In this document: in pieces, positions 24,850 to 33,993 of the stretch | Numbering within the stretch: position 1 is the stretch's first letter | How the letters are laid out: each line of letters begins with the position of its first letter | Position numbers and translations under genes: made by a program | Source: CAYWBU01 sp942491525 | GTDB lineage: Bacteria; Desulfobacterota; Desulfomonilia; UBA1062 | Length of the DNA: 64,000 nucleotides | Assembly: GCA_942491525.1 (NCBI GenBank) | Contig: CALOBW010000019.1 | Coordinates: forward strand, 1-64,000 | Direction: 5' to 3' | The notes under the pieces: generated by a model | Told to the model about the DNA's origin: nothing | The model's database searches: none | The model's input: only the letters and a program-made list of their open reading frames with translations

Positions 24850-26109
24850 GTGCTAAAAGTGATGGCCGTTGATGATAATCTGGTTGCCCTAAAATCGCTG
24901 GAGGAACATCTCGCAAAACTTACCGAATGGGAGGTCTCCCTGAGCAGTTTCAGGGATTGGGCGTCGGCCAGGCAGAAGCTGGACACCGGCTATGATCTTG
25001 TTTTTCTGGATTACTATCTGGAGGGCGAGACCGGGCGTGATATCTGTTCTGAGATCAGGGAGAGCGGTAATAACTGCCCCATAATTGTCTTCAGCGGCAG
25101 CGGGGACGAGTATCTGGTGGCAGAGATAATGCGGGCCGGGGCCGACGACTACCTCTCCAAGAGCCAGCTTAATGAGCAGAATCTTTCCAGCTCAATTAGG
25201 CACGTGCTCGAGCGCAAAGCCATGGAAGCCAGAATCAGGGAGTATCAGCAAAATCTGGAGACCATGGTCAGTGAGCGCACCGATGAGCTGGAGCAGGCGC
25301 TGAACGGACTTAAGAATGCCCACATGCAGCTGGTGCAGTCCGAGAAGATGGCCTCCATCGGGCAGATTGCCGCCGGCGTGGCCCATGAGATCAACAATCC
25401 GCTGAGTTTCATCAGCAGCAACTTGAATTCATTGAACAGATATATCGATAAGTTGACCGCCTATATTGGCGTGCAGGATCGGGCGCTGGCCGGAGATGAG
25501 CATTTTCAGAGTCAGCGTAAACGTTTCAATATTGAGTTCATCACTGCTGACATCCGCGATCTGATCCAGGAGTCGCTGGAGGGGGCTGACCGGGTCAAGA
25601 TGATTGTCGCGGACCTGAAGAGTTTTTCGCGGGTCGATCGTGGCGAACAGGAGCTGGCGGACCTCAACCAGTGCCTTGAAAGCACCCTCAACATTGTCTG
25701 GAACGAGCTTAAGTACAACGCCGAGGTGGTCAAGGATCTGGGTGACATCAGCGCCACCCGGTGCTATCCCCAGCAGCTCAATCAGGTCTTTATGAATCTG
25801 CTGGTGAACGCCTCGCATGCCATCGGCGACAAGGGGCGCATCGCCATTAGGACCTGGCAGGAGGCGGGCAGCAACTATGTCTCCATTTCTGATACGGGTT
25901 GCGGCATTGCCAAGGAGCACATGCAGAGCATCTTTGAACCCTTCTTCACCACCAAGGAGGTTGGCAAAGGCACCGGCCTGGGCCTGAGCATCTCCTATGA
26001 CATCGTCAAGAAACATCAGGGGGATATCGTGGTGGACAGCGAAGTGGGCAAGGGCACGACCTTCACTGTGCGGGTACCGATCCGGGATGAGGTCCAGACT
26101 GCCAACTGA
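24850..26109 (+). CDS. Receiver-linked soluble histidine kinase
   Basis: A 419-residue cytoplasmic protein. An N-terminal receiver (1-120; Asp54 in LVFLDYYLEG) is joined by a coiled coil (about 125-165) to HisKA (AAGVAHEINNPLSFI, His179) and HATPase (about 290-415; NLLVNASHA, SDTGCGI, GKGTGLGLSI). This REC-first kinase layout is common in proteins that take phosphate from an upstream kinase. It follows the HD-GYP gene by 104 bases with its own possible promoter, so it may be a separate unit. The GTG start has GGGAG six bases upstream. Confidence 0.92.
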   Translation: MLKVMAVDDNLVALKSLEEHLAKLTEWEVSLSSFRDWASARQKLDTGYDLVFLDYYLEGETGRDICSEIRESGNNCPIIVFSGSGDEYLVAEIMRAGADDYLSKSQLNEQNLSSSIRHVLERKAMEARIREYQQNLETMVSERTDELEQALNGLKNAHMQLVQSEKMASIGQIAAGVAHEINNPLSFISSNLNSLNRYIDKLTAYIGVQDRALAGDEHFQSQRKRFNIEFITADIRDLIQESLEGADRVKMIVADLKSFSRVDRGEQELADLNQCLESTLNIVWNELKYNAEVVKDLGDISATRCYPQQLNQVFMNLLVNASHAIGDKGRIAIRTWQEAGSNYVSISDTGCGIAKEHMQSIFEPFFTTKEVGKGTGLGLSISYDIVKKHQGDIVVDSEVGKGTTFTVRVPIRDEVQTAN

Positions 26110-26144
26110 TTTTTCGGAAGTTTCATTCTCAAAGAGTGAAAGTT
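26107..26144 (+). promoter_or_regulatory. Shared upstream element and overlapping stem-loop
   Basis: TGATTTTTCGGAAGTTT (26107-26123) matches the element at 13864-13880 at 15 of 17 bases and lies 115 bp before the GG of the downstream sigma-54-like promoter. Its 3' part overlaps a stem-loop (about 26118-26144; arms AAGTTTCATTCT and AGAGTGAAAGTT, one mismatch and one G-U pair, loop CAA) followed by ATTTCTTCT. That stem-loop could terminate the kinase transcript. Confidence 0.45.
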
Positions 26145-26220
26145 ATTTCTTCTGTTCTATGGTGAATATTCTCTTTAAATATTTTGTCTAATGAAAATAA
26201 GCTTTTATTCTGCCGGGACG

Positions 26221-26236
26221 TGGCATGTATGCTGCA
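26221..26236 (+). promoter_or_regulatory. Sigma-54-like promoter of the giant PKD lipoprotein gene
   Basis: TGGCATG-N4-CTGCA, with GG (26222-26223) and GC (26234-26235) at the obligatory 12-base offset. It differs from TGGCACG-N4-TTGCW at two positions. Predicted start near 26248, leaving a leader of about 95 bases before the ATG at 26342. It is weaker than the chemotaxis promoter but has the same type of upstream element. Confidence 0.55.
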
Positions 26237-26341
26237 TATGTGATGACTTTTATGAGGATAGTATCCATAGGGATGTATATCATCATGCTTGCGGATGTGT
26301 TAGGGGAGTATTGCTATTTTAATAAACAACAGGAGATTTGT

Positions 26342-29300
26342 ATGAATTTAAGAGGAGTCAGGTTGTTTCTAGTTGCCATTCTTGTGGCATTCCTAACTGG
26401 TTGTGGCGATTATACTGTTACTGGTACAGCAGGTGATGGCGGCCCGCTGGGTGATTATGAAGTCAGGCTGATTGATGCAACCAACACCCAGGTCGCCCGC
26501 GTCGATACCGATGATGATGGAAGCTATGTCATCAATAAAGACGATCTTGACTCTAAGTCGATCCGGGAGCTGGATGGCCCCCTGTTGATTGAGTGTGATA
26601 GCGATGTGGTTGTTTACTCCTACGTTAAGGATCTGCCGCTGATTCCCTCCAGGCTGAGCAGCCGCAAGACTATTGACAAGCTTAAGGATGCTCTGGGTGA
26701 GTCCCTTAAGGGTGACGATGTTGTTCTGGTGGCAAACCTCAACAGGCTCACTTCATTGGTGGTCTATGTTGGAACCAACGCGGTTGATCCCCGCAGCGCT
26801 GATCTGAATGCGCTGGATGACTCTCTGGCTGCAGCCCGTAAAGGTCTGCAGCATGTTCTGGCGCCGTTGTTTGTTGAACTTGAGCTGGCTGATTATGACG
26901 TCATTAGCGGTAGTTATTCTCCGGACTATACCGGTATTGACGCGCTGGTGCAGAATCTTGTGATCAATGTTGAGTTTGTTCGTGATGCTGAAGATAACCT
27001 GCTGGATACCAACGGCGGTGCAACCGATAATCCAGCTGTGGCCGTTCTTGCGGTTAAAGTTGCGCTCATTGACGGAACCGTTCTGATTGACTCCACCGCG
27101 GCTGCCATCAGAAATCTGGGCATGGAGGTGCCGGTGGAGCTCGGTGAGTTTGAGCTGGGCCTGGCAGTCGATCATGAGCTGAGTGCTGATGACTTGCAGG
27201 CTGCCCTGGCTAATATATTCAGGACCCCGACCGCAGCCGTGACTGCGCCTCAGGACGGGGCAATCGTCTATGTTGATCAGCCGGTTAACTTTGTCGGCCA
27301 AGGTTCTGGCGGCAACGGTGCCCATAGTTATAGCTGGGATTTTGGTGATGGCTCTGATTTGGTTAATCAGCCTCAGGCTACCCATCTCTATACATCCAGC
27401 GGTATCTATGTTGCCAACCTGACTGTCAGCGATTGTGATGGGGATCAGAGCCGCGCAGCAGTGACTTTGTATGTTGAACAGGATCTTGTGCCGGTTGTAT
27501 CTATCCAGTCGCCGGTTGATGGTGTAACCGTCTATCGTAATGATGCTGTCAGCTTCAGCGCAACCGCAACTTCTGGTAATGGCGATTTGAACTGCAGCTG
27601 GAACTTTGGCGATGGAAGCGTTTCTTCTCTGAAGGATGTAGCGCATACATATACGTCCAGCGGTATATTCACTGCAGCCTTCAGCGCCGTTGACCGCGAT
27701 GGTGACCGGGCAGAGGCGCAGGTCTCAATCAATGTTGTTGAAAACACCGCTCCTCAGGTCTCAATTAGCGTTCCTTTGAACGGAATCGAAGTTAACGAGG
27801 GTGATAAGGTTAGTTTTGCGGCCAGTGTCAGCGGCGGCAATGGTGCCCTTAGTTACAGCTGGAGCTTTGGTGACGGCGCAGTAGCTGATCAGCCGGCGGC
27901 AGATCACGTCTATGCAGTCAGCGGCAGTTATACCGCAACTTTGACCGTCAGCGATATTGATGGTGACACCGCCTCCGACACTGTCCAGATTAGCGTCAAA
28001 CGGCCGGTGAATGTGGCCGAGCCCTTCTTTGAAGAGATTGAGAACCTTTTTGCCGGTCAGTCCAACCCGGACCTGCAGGTGGTGGCCGACAGGATTGCGG
28101 CTGATTTTGTCTATAACGGCAAGCCCTGGTCTTCAGAATTGCCCTGGCTGAGTCGGAATTGTCAGTTTGAACTTGAATTTTATCGCGCCATGGAACCGGC
28201 CAGAACTGTGGCCGAGGGTGTTATTGTCAACGAGCTTCTGCGTTATGATGATCTGACCCAGTCCTATGAGGCCGGTGAGTGGTTTAAGGTCAGCGTCGAT
28301 GGTCAGAGCTTCATGGCGGCCTTTGTTAAGGATGGCGCTCAGTGGCGCTTTGCCGGCAACCGAGCCATCACTGATCAGGCCGGTCAGATTGGTTCCGTAT
28401 CGGCCATGGTGACCGATCTTGGCGGCCACTACTTCCGCTCTGGACTTGATTTCAGTATTGGCCATACTCAGTGGGATACACCGTACTATAATGAGAATAT
28501 ATGCTACGTCTATCATCCTGCCTTTGACGGGTATGAGTTCTCCCAGAACGGTATGATCTACTGGCTCTTCAATGACTCGCTCTTTCCGCCAGTCTTTGAG
28601 GCTGATGCTCTGATCCTGACTTCGGAGTGGGGTAGATTCAGGCTTATGAACCGTGGCGGTTCCGGCATGATCCGCTGGGAGGGCGAGAATGAAATCTACT
28701 ATGCGGATGAAGGTCTTAAACTGGACCAGATCGCTGTTGGTGATGAGTTCAACTATCTGACTGAGAGCGGCTACAACTGGATTACTGTTGTTGATGTGGT
28801 TCCCTCCAGCGAGCTGACCGCAGCTGATTTTGCAGCCATCAGCCGTTCTGATGAGACTGGCTCCAACTTTGTGGCCTTGACTCCTCAGGATCTTTTGCAG
28901 ATTAATGTGATTGATTGTGAGGATGATCCCTACAGCCGTTATATGAAGGTCAGGTGGGAGAATCCCATTGATCGCAGTTCACAGAGAATCTCATTAAAAT
29001 CATATGACCAGAATGGTTGGCAGAAGTTCAGTGACGATAATGAGTATATCAGCGGTAACAGTGAATATATTTTCTGGAACCTCGATAATATCTGGGGTGG
29101 TATCGACTCCATCCGCTTTGAACTGCAGTGCAGCGATGCATTCAATTCCAATCAGCGCTACGTAAATGTCATCGAGGCCAGTCAGGCAGATCAGCCGGTT
29201 AGCCTCAACCTGGTCAACGGCCCCTGGCAGCGTTCAGCTCCGGTCAATGAGTGGGAACGCGCCCGCCAGATGAGCCTCAGCTTCAGGGTCAGCGGCAACA

Positions 29301-32300
29301 CCATTTCCGAGATTCATTATGAGAGCCTGCCGTCTTACAATATCAGCGGTGATTATGATGAGACAATTGCCATCTCTGCCGGTGGTGCATTTGAGTTCCC
29401 GGTAGCCGGATTGGGCGTGATCGCCGGTCGCTTCACGGCTGATGATGCCTGTGAGGGATCTTTGCGCACAGATGCAGGAATCATTCTCTCATGGAAGTCA
29501 GAGCCTTTTGATCCGGCGGCAGTGGTAGATGAAGATATCACCGGCGGGGAGTGGCAGGGACTTAATGGTGCCACCTATGTCAAGTTTGAAGTTGTGGACG
29601 GTCAGCTGGTGGCGGTTAGATATTCCCTTGATGGCTCAGCTGAGGTTGTGCTGGGCGATGTTGAGGTTGATGAAGATGGCAACTTTGTTGCCGCTGATGG
29701 TCAGGTAACCATTCGCGGACGCTTCATTGACGGCAGCGTCTGTAGCGGTACCATCGAGAGCGATGGCGAGACTGTTGCCTGGCAGAGTGCCCCGGCTACC
29801 ATGCTGTCAGAGATTAATTCAATTCTTAATAGCGTCAACCTAGCTTATGAGGGCGGTTATCCGCAGTCTGATATGGACAGAGAGCTGCTGCGCGGTATGG
29901 TCAATGATGCCTACCTGAACAGCATGATGGATAAAACTGGTGTTGTTTCGGATGAGGGCGAATGGTTCAGGAGTGATCTTGATCCGATCTATCTTAATTT
30001 CTACCCGGCTTCCGGTGTTCCGGTTGCAGATATCAAGTGGAGTCTGAAATCTTTGCACCGTTCCATGGGACCGGTCTACCGCAATGATATCTACCTCGGT
30101 AATGAGCTTGAGAATGATCACGGTCTCTATCCCGCCGGTGTCTGGGCGATTGTAGCCTTTGAGCTTGGCGAGCAGCAGGGCGAGTTCCTGACCAGTTTTG
30201 TCAAGCCCAGCAAGATTATGGATAAATGGGAGCTCTATGGCAACCGTTCTCCGATAGGTGCTTTTGGCAGTCCGTTTGGCAAGTTGAATCGTACAGAGGA
30301 TCTTGATACAGGCTGCGTGTCTTATGAGTCGGGGCTGGCCTACATGTTGGGGACAGGCGTCAGCGGATTTGCTGACTTTATGGCTTACAACCCCGCCTTT
30401 AAGAGTACCTTCTTGATGGGTCCGATGTTGAGTGAGGGGTGGTTGAATTTTACTATGCAGGATGGCAGCTATACAACATCACCCTGGATGCCCAATGACA
30501 CAGAGTTTTATGATTATGAGGGCCTCGACGTTGAACTGCTGAGAGAAAACCGTGAGATTGTCTACTCCGGCATGATCAATGACAGGCTGCATACCTGGAC
30601 CGAACTGCTGGCTGATCAGAAAACACCGGTTAGCGTTGAGTTTGCTGCCTCACTCGACTGTGGCGCGCTGGTGGCCCCGTTGACGGAGCTGGTGATTAAT
30701 GCAGACGGCACGGTCAATGTTGAGTGGCAAGAGCCTCTGAATGGATCTGTTGGTGCAGTTGTTGTCAAAGCTAGTGGCGTTGATGGTCTGCTGTATGAGG
30801 GGTCAGTCTGGAATCCGGCATTCCCTGAAATTGAGAACTATGCAGGTTGGAACAGTGCGGCGGTGCCTCTTACTTATGTTGGTGATCCTATCGATCCGCA
30901 GGTGCAGATAGTTTCGTTTGAAATTGAAATTATGCCCATGATTGACGGATATAAAGGCTGGTTTACCAACCGCTATAAGCACGCGAGTGGCCCCTGGCTG
31001 ACCGGCAGCGTGATTGCTGAAAGGACGATTAATGGTATTGTCAATCTGGTTGATGCCGAGGGCCGGGGGGCTTTTGCCATGCTGCAGGATGACGGCAGCT
31101 TTGCCTTCAATCTGAATGGATTGAGTGCTCCTTATTACATTTGGATTGATAGTACTACCAATGGCCGCCTGGCGGCGGTCTGCAAGAATCCGGATGAGCA
31201 TGTCAATCTTTCGGCTTACTCAACCATGGTGGCCGCCACTATCATTGGGCAAGACCCGAATCAGGTATGGTTCGGCGATTTCTGGCCTGAAGGTGAGATC
31301 ACCATGCAGAGCATCCAGGAGGCCAAGGATGCGGTCAATGCCCGCTTTGACGGCTACCTGGTCAATGTTTCGGGCGGCAGCCTGGATGGCATGGCTGCGC
31401 TTAACTCACGTTTGAGCGAGGCTGACGCCCGCGCCTTGCTGCGTGCCATCTATGCAGTCGATATTGCCTACAGCGAGCGTGACGGCAATCTGGTGATTCA
31501 GGTTGATGATACCCTCAGTGGTGAATCACTCTGCAGTTACAGTGGCGGCTGGAACAGCGCCGCTGCTGATGATGCAACTAAGATTGAGGCGGTGGCCGGT
31601 GCCTCATTGGCCAATCCCATCATGTTGGCGCGTCAGAAGCTGGTGGAGTTCTGTCAGAATCCGTCCGGCGACAGCTTTGTGGCCTACATGAACTATATGA
31701 ATGGAACCGACTTCCCGGCAGAACATCAGAAAGAGGCCCATCTCTACCTGGCTCTGGCCCGTCTGATGGAGCTTTATGAGAGCCCGGCTGTTGACTTCGT
31801 TCTGGATACCTTCGGGGTAGACCTAGATAATCAGACCGTCTCGGTCGATCTTGAAGATGCATTCAGAGACTACGCCTTTGGCGAGACCTATCTGGAAGAT
31901 CTTGACGGCCTGCTGGCCGAGCTGGACATTAAGCTGGCCGCCGCCGAGTATGATCTCTCCCAGGCCGCCGGCATCAACACCACCATCGAGCTGGCCGGTT
32001 ACAATGCGGTTGCCTTTGATGATGTAGATGTCAAGGTGATGTTGGCCCTGACCAATGGCGTCAGAGCCGGAGCCCTTCTGCTGCGCACCATCGATCTGGA
32101 GATTACAGAGTGGATGGTTAAGGAGCAGCGTCTGGACGAGAATGGTCGTCCCCTCTATGTGCAGGGCACCGACCAGAATGGCGAACCGCTCTTTGAGGCG
32201 GAACTTGATGATTATGGCAAGGTCAAGGTGGATCAGTACAATCTGCCGCAGCTGAAACCGGTCATGGTTCCGGCCTATGTGATGGTGGATGGTCAGCCCA

Positions 32301-33427
32301 ATCTGGTCGACCTGCGCGATATCAATCCGTCAGAGGATCAGCTCAAGGAGCTGCTGGCCAATAACCCGGATCTCTTCAGCTATAAGCCCGAGTCAAAGCG
32401 GGATGATTTTGTTATCCTGGTTAAACAGGCCATTAATCAGATGATTGTAGCGGTCAACGGGCTCGGTCTGGATCGTGATAGCCACGCCTTCAGTGTTGCC
32501 GATGAGAAAGAGCTGGCCAGGATGCGCTATGCGGCCAGTGATTCGCTGCCGTCCATCCAGGCGGCCTTAAACGATGCCCAGGCATCCTTGGTCGCCGTGG
32601 GTACGGATGGCCTGATTGAGACCCTGCGTCTGGAAGTTGAGGCTGACGGCTATGCCTACTGGCGCACCACCCATGAGGTCTTCACTGAGACCATGACGCC
32701 GGCAGCTGGCGCCGATCTGACTCTGTATGACCTGGTTAGTGGCAACATCTCGCCGCGTGATCTTATTGATCGATCCCTGGACGGGGAGGATCTGATTCAG
32801 TACGTTAGCGGCGGCCGCGTGGTGGTTGAGAGCGTGGATGAGGTTGACTGGTCCAATCCGGTTGAGACCTACACCATTCCTGAGGCCACCATCACCGTTG
32901 ATGGTGAGGGGGATGACTGGGCAGCAGTGCCGGCGCTTTACAGCAATGGATCTTTTGTTGCCAAGATTGCGCGGAGTGAGGTCGGGTACTTCTATATCTA
33001 TCTGAGTAGTAGCGAGGATGCATTGAGTTCAATTAGCGACGGCTATAGCTCACATAGCCTGCGGGTAAATAGTATGCGCCATATGGATAGCGCTTCAGTT
33101 AGTCTAAATACCTCTTCGCATAAGAATACTTACCAGGATTATGATGATGTGCTGCATGACTATGTTGACAGGGTAAATATCTCGAGTGACATTAGTTGGA
33201 ATGAGTGTGTTAATGGCTCATGTACTCAGCTGAGTGATTTCCAGGCTGATATTTTGATGACCGGATCTGTGGTAGAAGGACGTTACAGCAATCTGGCCGA
33301 GATTACTGCTCCTGGTGTAATCAGTTGTTTAGATATTTATGGACATGTCGGCGATTGGTCCGGTAGTGGACAGGACCGCTGGTATAATAGCTACCGGATG
33401 GTTAAATTGCTTCCGGAGTACAATTAA
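26342..33427 (+). CDS. Giant PKD-domain surface/periplasmic lipoprotein with internal duplications
   Basis: A 2361-residue lipoprotein. The signal ends in a lipobox (FLTGCGD, Cys about 21). Three PKD domains (about 295-380, 383-465 and 467-555) each carry YSWDFGDG, CSWNFGDG or YSWSFGDG. After them comes a region seen twice (about 560-885 and 1157-1480), recognisable by paired motifs: EWFKVSVDG with QWRFAGNRAITDQAG, and EWFRSDLDP with KWELYGNRSPIGAFG. Between them are two ~95-residue beta-rich repeats containing WQRSAPV / WQGLNGATYV and GRFTADDACEGSL / GRFIDGSVCSGTI. A helical region (about 1700-2160) leads to a C-terminal segment with TITVDGEGDDWAAVPALY (about 2185), like DOMON/CBM9-type folds. 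The start is the ATG after AGGAG; an earlier in-frame ATG at 26225 overlaps the sigma-54 promoter and is rejected. The function is unknown, probably adhesion or ligand binding. Confidence 0.78.
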   Translation: MNLRGVRLFLVAILVAFLTGCGDYTVTGTAGDGGPLGDYEVRLIDATNTQVARVDTDDDGSYVINKDDLDSKSIRELDGPLLIECDSDVVVYSYVKDLPLIPSRLSSRKTIDKLKDALGESLKGDDVVLVANLNRLTSLVVYVGTNAVDPRSADLNALDDSLAAARKGLQHVLAPLFVELELADYDVISGSYSPDYTGIDALVQNLVINVEFVRDAEDNLLDTNGGATDNPAVAVLAVKVALIDGTVLIDSTAAAIRNLGMEVPVELGEFELGLAVDHELSADDLQAALANIFRTPTAAVTAPQDGAIVYVDQPVNFVGQGSGGNGAHSYSWDFGDGSDLVNQPQATHLYTSSGIYVANLTVSDCDGDQSRAAVTLYVEQDLVPVVSIQSPVDGVTVYRNDAVSFSATATSGNGDLNCSWNFGDGSVSSLKDVAHTYTSSGIFTAAFSAVDRDGDRAEAQVSINVVENTAPQVSISVPLNGIEVNEGDKVSFAASVSGGNGALSYSWSFGDGAVADQPAADHVYAVSGSYTATLTVSDIDGDTASDTVQISVKRPVNVAEPFFEEIENLFAGQSNPDLQVVADRIAADFVYNGKPWSSELPWLSRNCQFELEFYRAMEPARTVAEGVIVNELLRYDDLTQSYEAGEWFKVSVDGQSFMAAFVKDGAQWRFAGNRAITDQAGQIGSVSAMVTDLGGHYFRSGLDFSIGHTQWDTPYYNENICYVYHPAFDGYEFSQNGMIYWLFNDSLFPPVFEADALILTSEWGRFRLMNRGGSGMIRWEGENEIYYADEGLKLDQIAVGDEFNYLTESGYNWITVVDVVPSSELTAADFAAISRSDETGSNFVALTPQDLLQINVIDCEDDPYSRYMKVRWENPIDRSSQRISLKSYDQNGWQKFSDDNEYISGNSEYIFWNLDNIWGGIDSIRFELQCSDAFNSNQRYVNVIEASQADQPVSLNLVNGPWQRSAPVNEWERARQMSLSFRVSGNTISEIHYESLPSYNISGDYDETIAISAGGAFEFPVAGLGVIAGRFTADDACEGSLRTDAGIILSWKSEPFDPAAVVDEDITGGEWQGLNGATYVKFEVVDGQLVAVRYSLDGSAEVVLGDVEVDEDGNFVAADGQVTIRGRFIDGSVCSGTIESDGETVAWQSAPATMLSEINSILNSVNLAYEGGYPQSDMDRELLRGMVNDAYLNSMMDKTGVVSDEGEWFRSDLDPIYLNFYPASGVPVADIKWSLKSLHRSMGPVYRNDIYLGNELENDHGLYPAGVWAIVAFELGEQQGEFLTSFVKPSKIMDKWELYGNRSPIGAFGSPFGKLNRTEDLDTGCVSYESGLAYMLGTGVSGFADFMAYNPAFKSTFLMGPMLSEGWLNFTMQDGSYTTSPWMPNDTEFYDYEGLDVELLRENREIVYSGMINDRLHTWTELLADQKTPVSVEFAASLDCGALVAPLTELVINADGTVNVEWQEPLNGSVGAVVVKASGVDGLLYEGSVWNPAFPEIENYAGWNSAAVPLTYVGDPIDPQVQIVSFEIEIMPMIDGYKGWFTNRYKHASGPWLTGSVIAERTINGIVNLVDAEGRGAFAMLQDDGSFAFNLNGLSAPYYIWIDSTTNGRLAAVCKNPDEHVNLSAYSTMVAATIIGQDPNQVWFGDFWPEGEITMQSIQEAKDAVNARFDGYLVNVSGGSLDGMAALNSRLSEADARALLRAIYAVDIAYSERDGNLVIQVDDTLSGESLCSYSGGWNSAAADDATKIEAVAGASLANPIMLARQKLVEFCQNPSGDSFVAYMNYMNGTDFPAEHQKEAHLYLALARLMELYESPAVDFVLDTFGVDLDNQTVSVDLEDAFRDYAFGETYLEDLDGLLAELDIKLAAAEYDLSQAAGINTTIELAGYNAVAFDDVDVKVMLALTNGVRAGALLLRTIDLEITEWMVKEQRLDENGRPLYVQGTDQNGEPLFEAELDDYGKVKVDQYNLPQLKPVMVPAYVMVDGQPNLVDLRDINPSEDQLKELLANNPDLFSYKPESKRDDFVILVKQAINQMIVAVNGLGLDRDSHAFSVADEKELARMRYAASDSLPSIQAALNDAQASLVAVGTDGLIETLRLEVEADGYAYWRTTHEVFTETMTPAAGADLTLYDLVSGNISPRDLIDRSLDGEDLIQYVSGGRVVVESVDEVDWSNPVETYTIPEATITVDGEGDDWAAVPALYSNGSFVAKIARSEVGYFYIYLSSSEDALSSISDGYSSHSLRVNSMRHMDSASVSLNTSSHKNTYQDYDDVLHDYVDRVNISSDISWNECVNGSCTQLSDFQADILMTGSVVEGRYSNLAEITAPGVISCLDIYGHVGDWSGSGQDRWYNSYRMVKLLPEYN

Positions 33428-33435
33428 TAATCTAA

Positions 33436-33915
33436 ATGACAGACCTCAAAGCAACAATCTTCATGGTGACTGCCGCAATCGTGGCAGTCACCTTTTCGCT
33501 TATCATGCCGCAGCTGGATGCGGCTGATGAGGCAGCTGCCTTTAAGGCCCCCTCGAAACTGGTTGCGAACGGTCCCTACGGCCGTAATGTCATCATTACC
33601 AATCAGATCGGCGACTGCACCGTTCAGCTTAAAGCCGGGCGGCTCTTTGTAGAGAACGGTCAGACGGCCGGTTTTCAGAATGCGCTTTTGCGCCAGATGG
33701 TGGCTGAGAACCTGGAGGTTGAAATTTATGATGGTCGGGTTCTGATGTTCAGGGTGGAGTCGCCGCGTGAAAAGCTGAGCGGTTTCAGTCAGATTAAAAT
33801 TAAGCATCCCAGGATTAGCTTTCCAGCAAACATGCAGGCAGACAGGGTCAATATCGATAACCATCAGGTGACTCTAATCAGTAGCGGTCAGGTTCAGGCC
33901 CGGCTGGTGTTTTAA
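33436..33915 (+). CDS. Small exported or membrane-anchored protein of unknown function
   Basis: A 159-residue protein with one N-terminal hydrophobic segment (about 8-25) and a soluble remainder with repeated short beta strands (NVIITNQIGDCTVQLKAGRL, LEVEIYDGRVLMFRVE, RVNIDNHQVTLISS). I do not recognise a family. It starts 9 bases after the giant lipoprotein stop, which suggests co-transcription and perhaps a joint role at the cell surface. No clear ribosome site precedes the ATG at 33436; an in-frame ATG at 33463 would shorten the hydrophobic segment. Confidence 0.6.
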   Translation: MTDLKATIFMVTAAIVAVTFSLIMPQLDAADEAAAFKAPSKLVANGPYGRNVIITNQIGDCTVQLKAGRLFVENGQTAGFQNALLRQMVAENLEVEIYDGRVLMFRVESPREKLSGFSQIKIKHPRISFPANMQADRVNIDNHQVTLISSGQVQARLVF

Positions 33916-33993
33916 TCAATATTTATCCTTGACAGTCACACCTGCTTATAATTGAGATCATAGATATTCCTATTTTGCACGCAGAGGTGAATC

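Noticed and set aside
26225..26341. Earlier start for the PKD lipoprotein
   Set aside because: It would begin inside the sigma-54-like promoter, and the lipobox signal with its own AGGAG site starts at 26342.
33929..33952. TTGACA and TATAAT before the RND adaptor gene as a sigma-70 promoter
   Set aside because: Both hexamers are perfect but only 12 bases separate them, too short for a standard promoter; no better partner at 16-18 bases was found for either.
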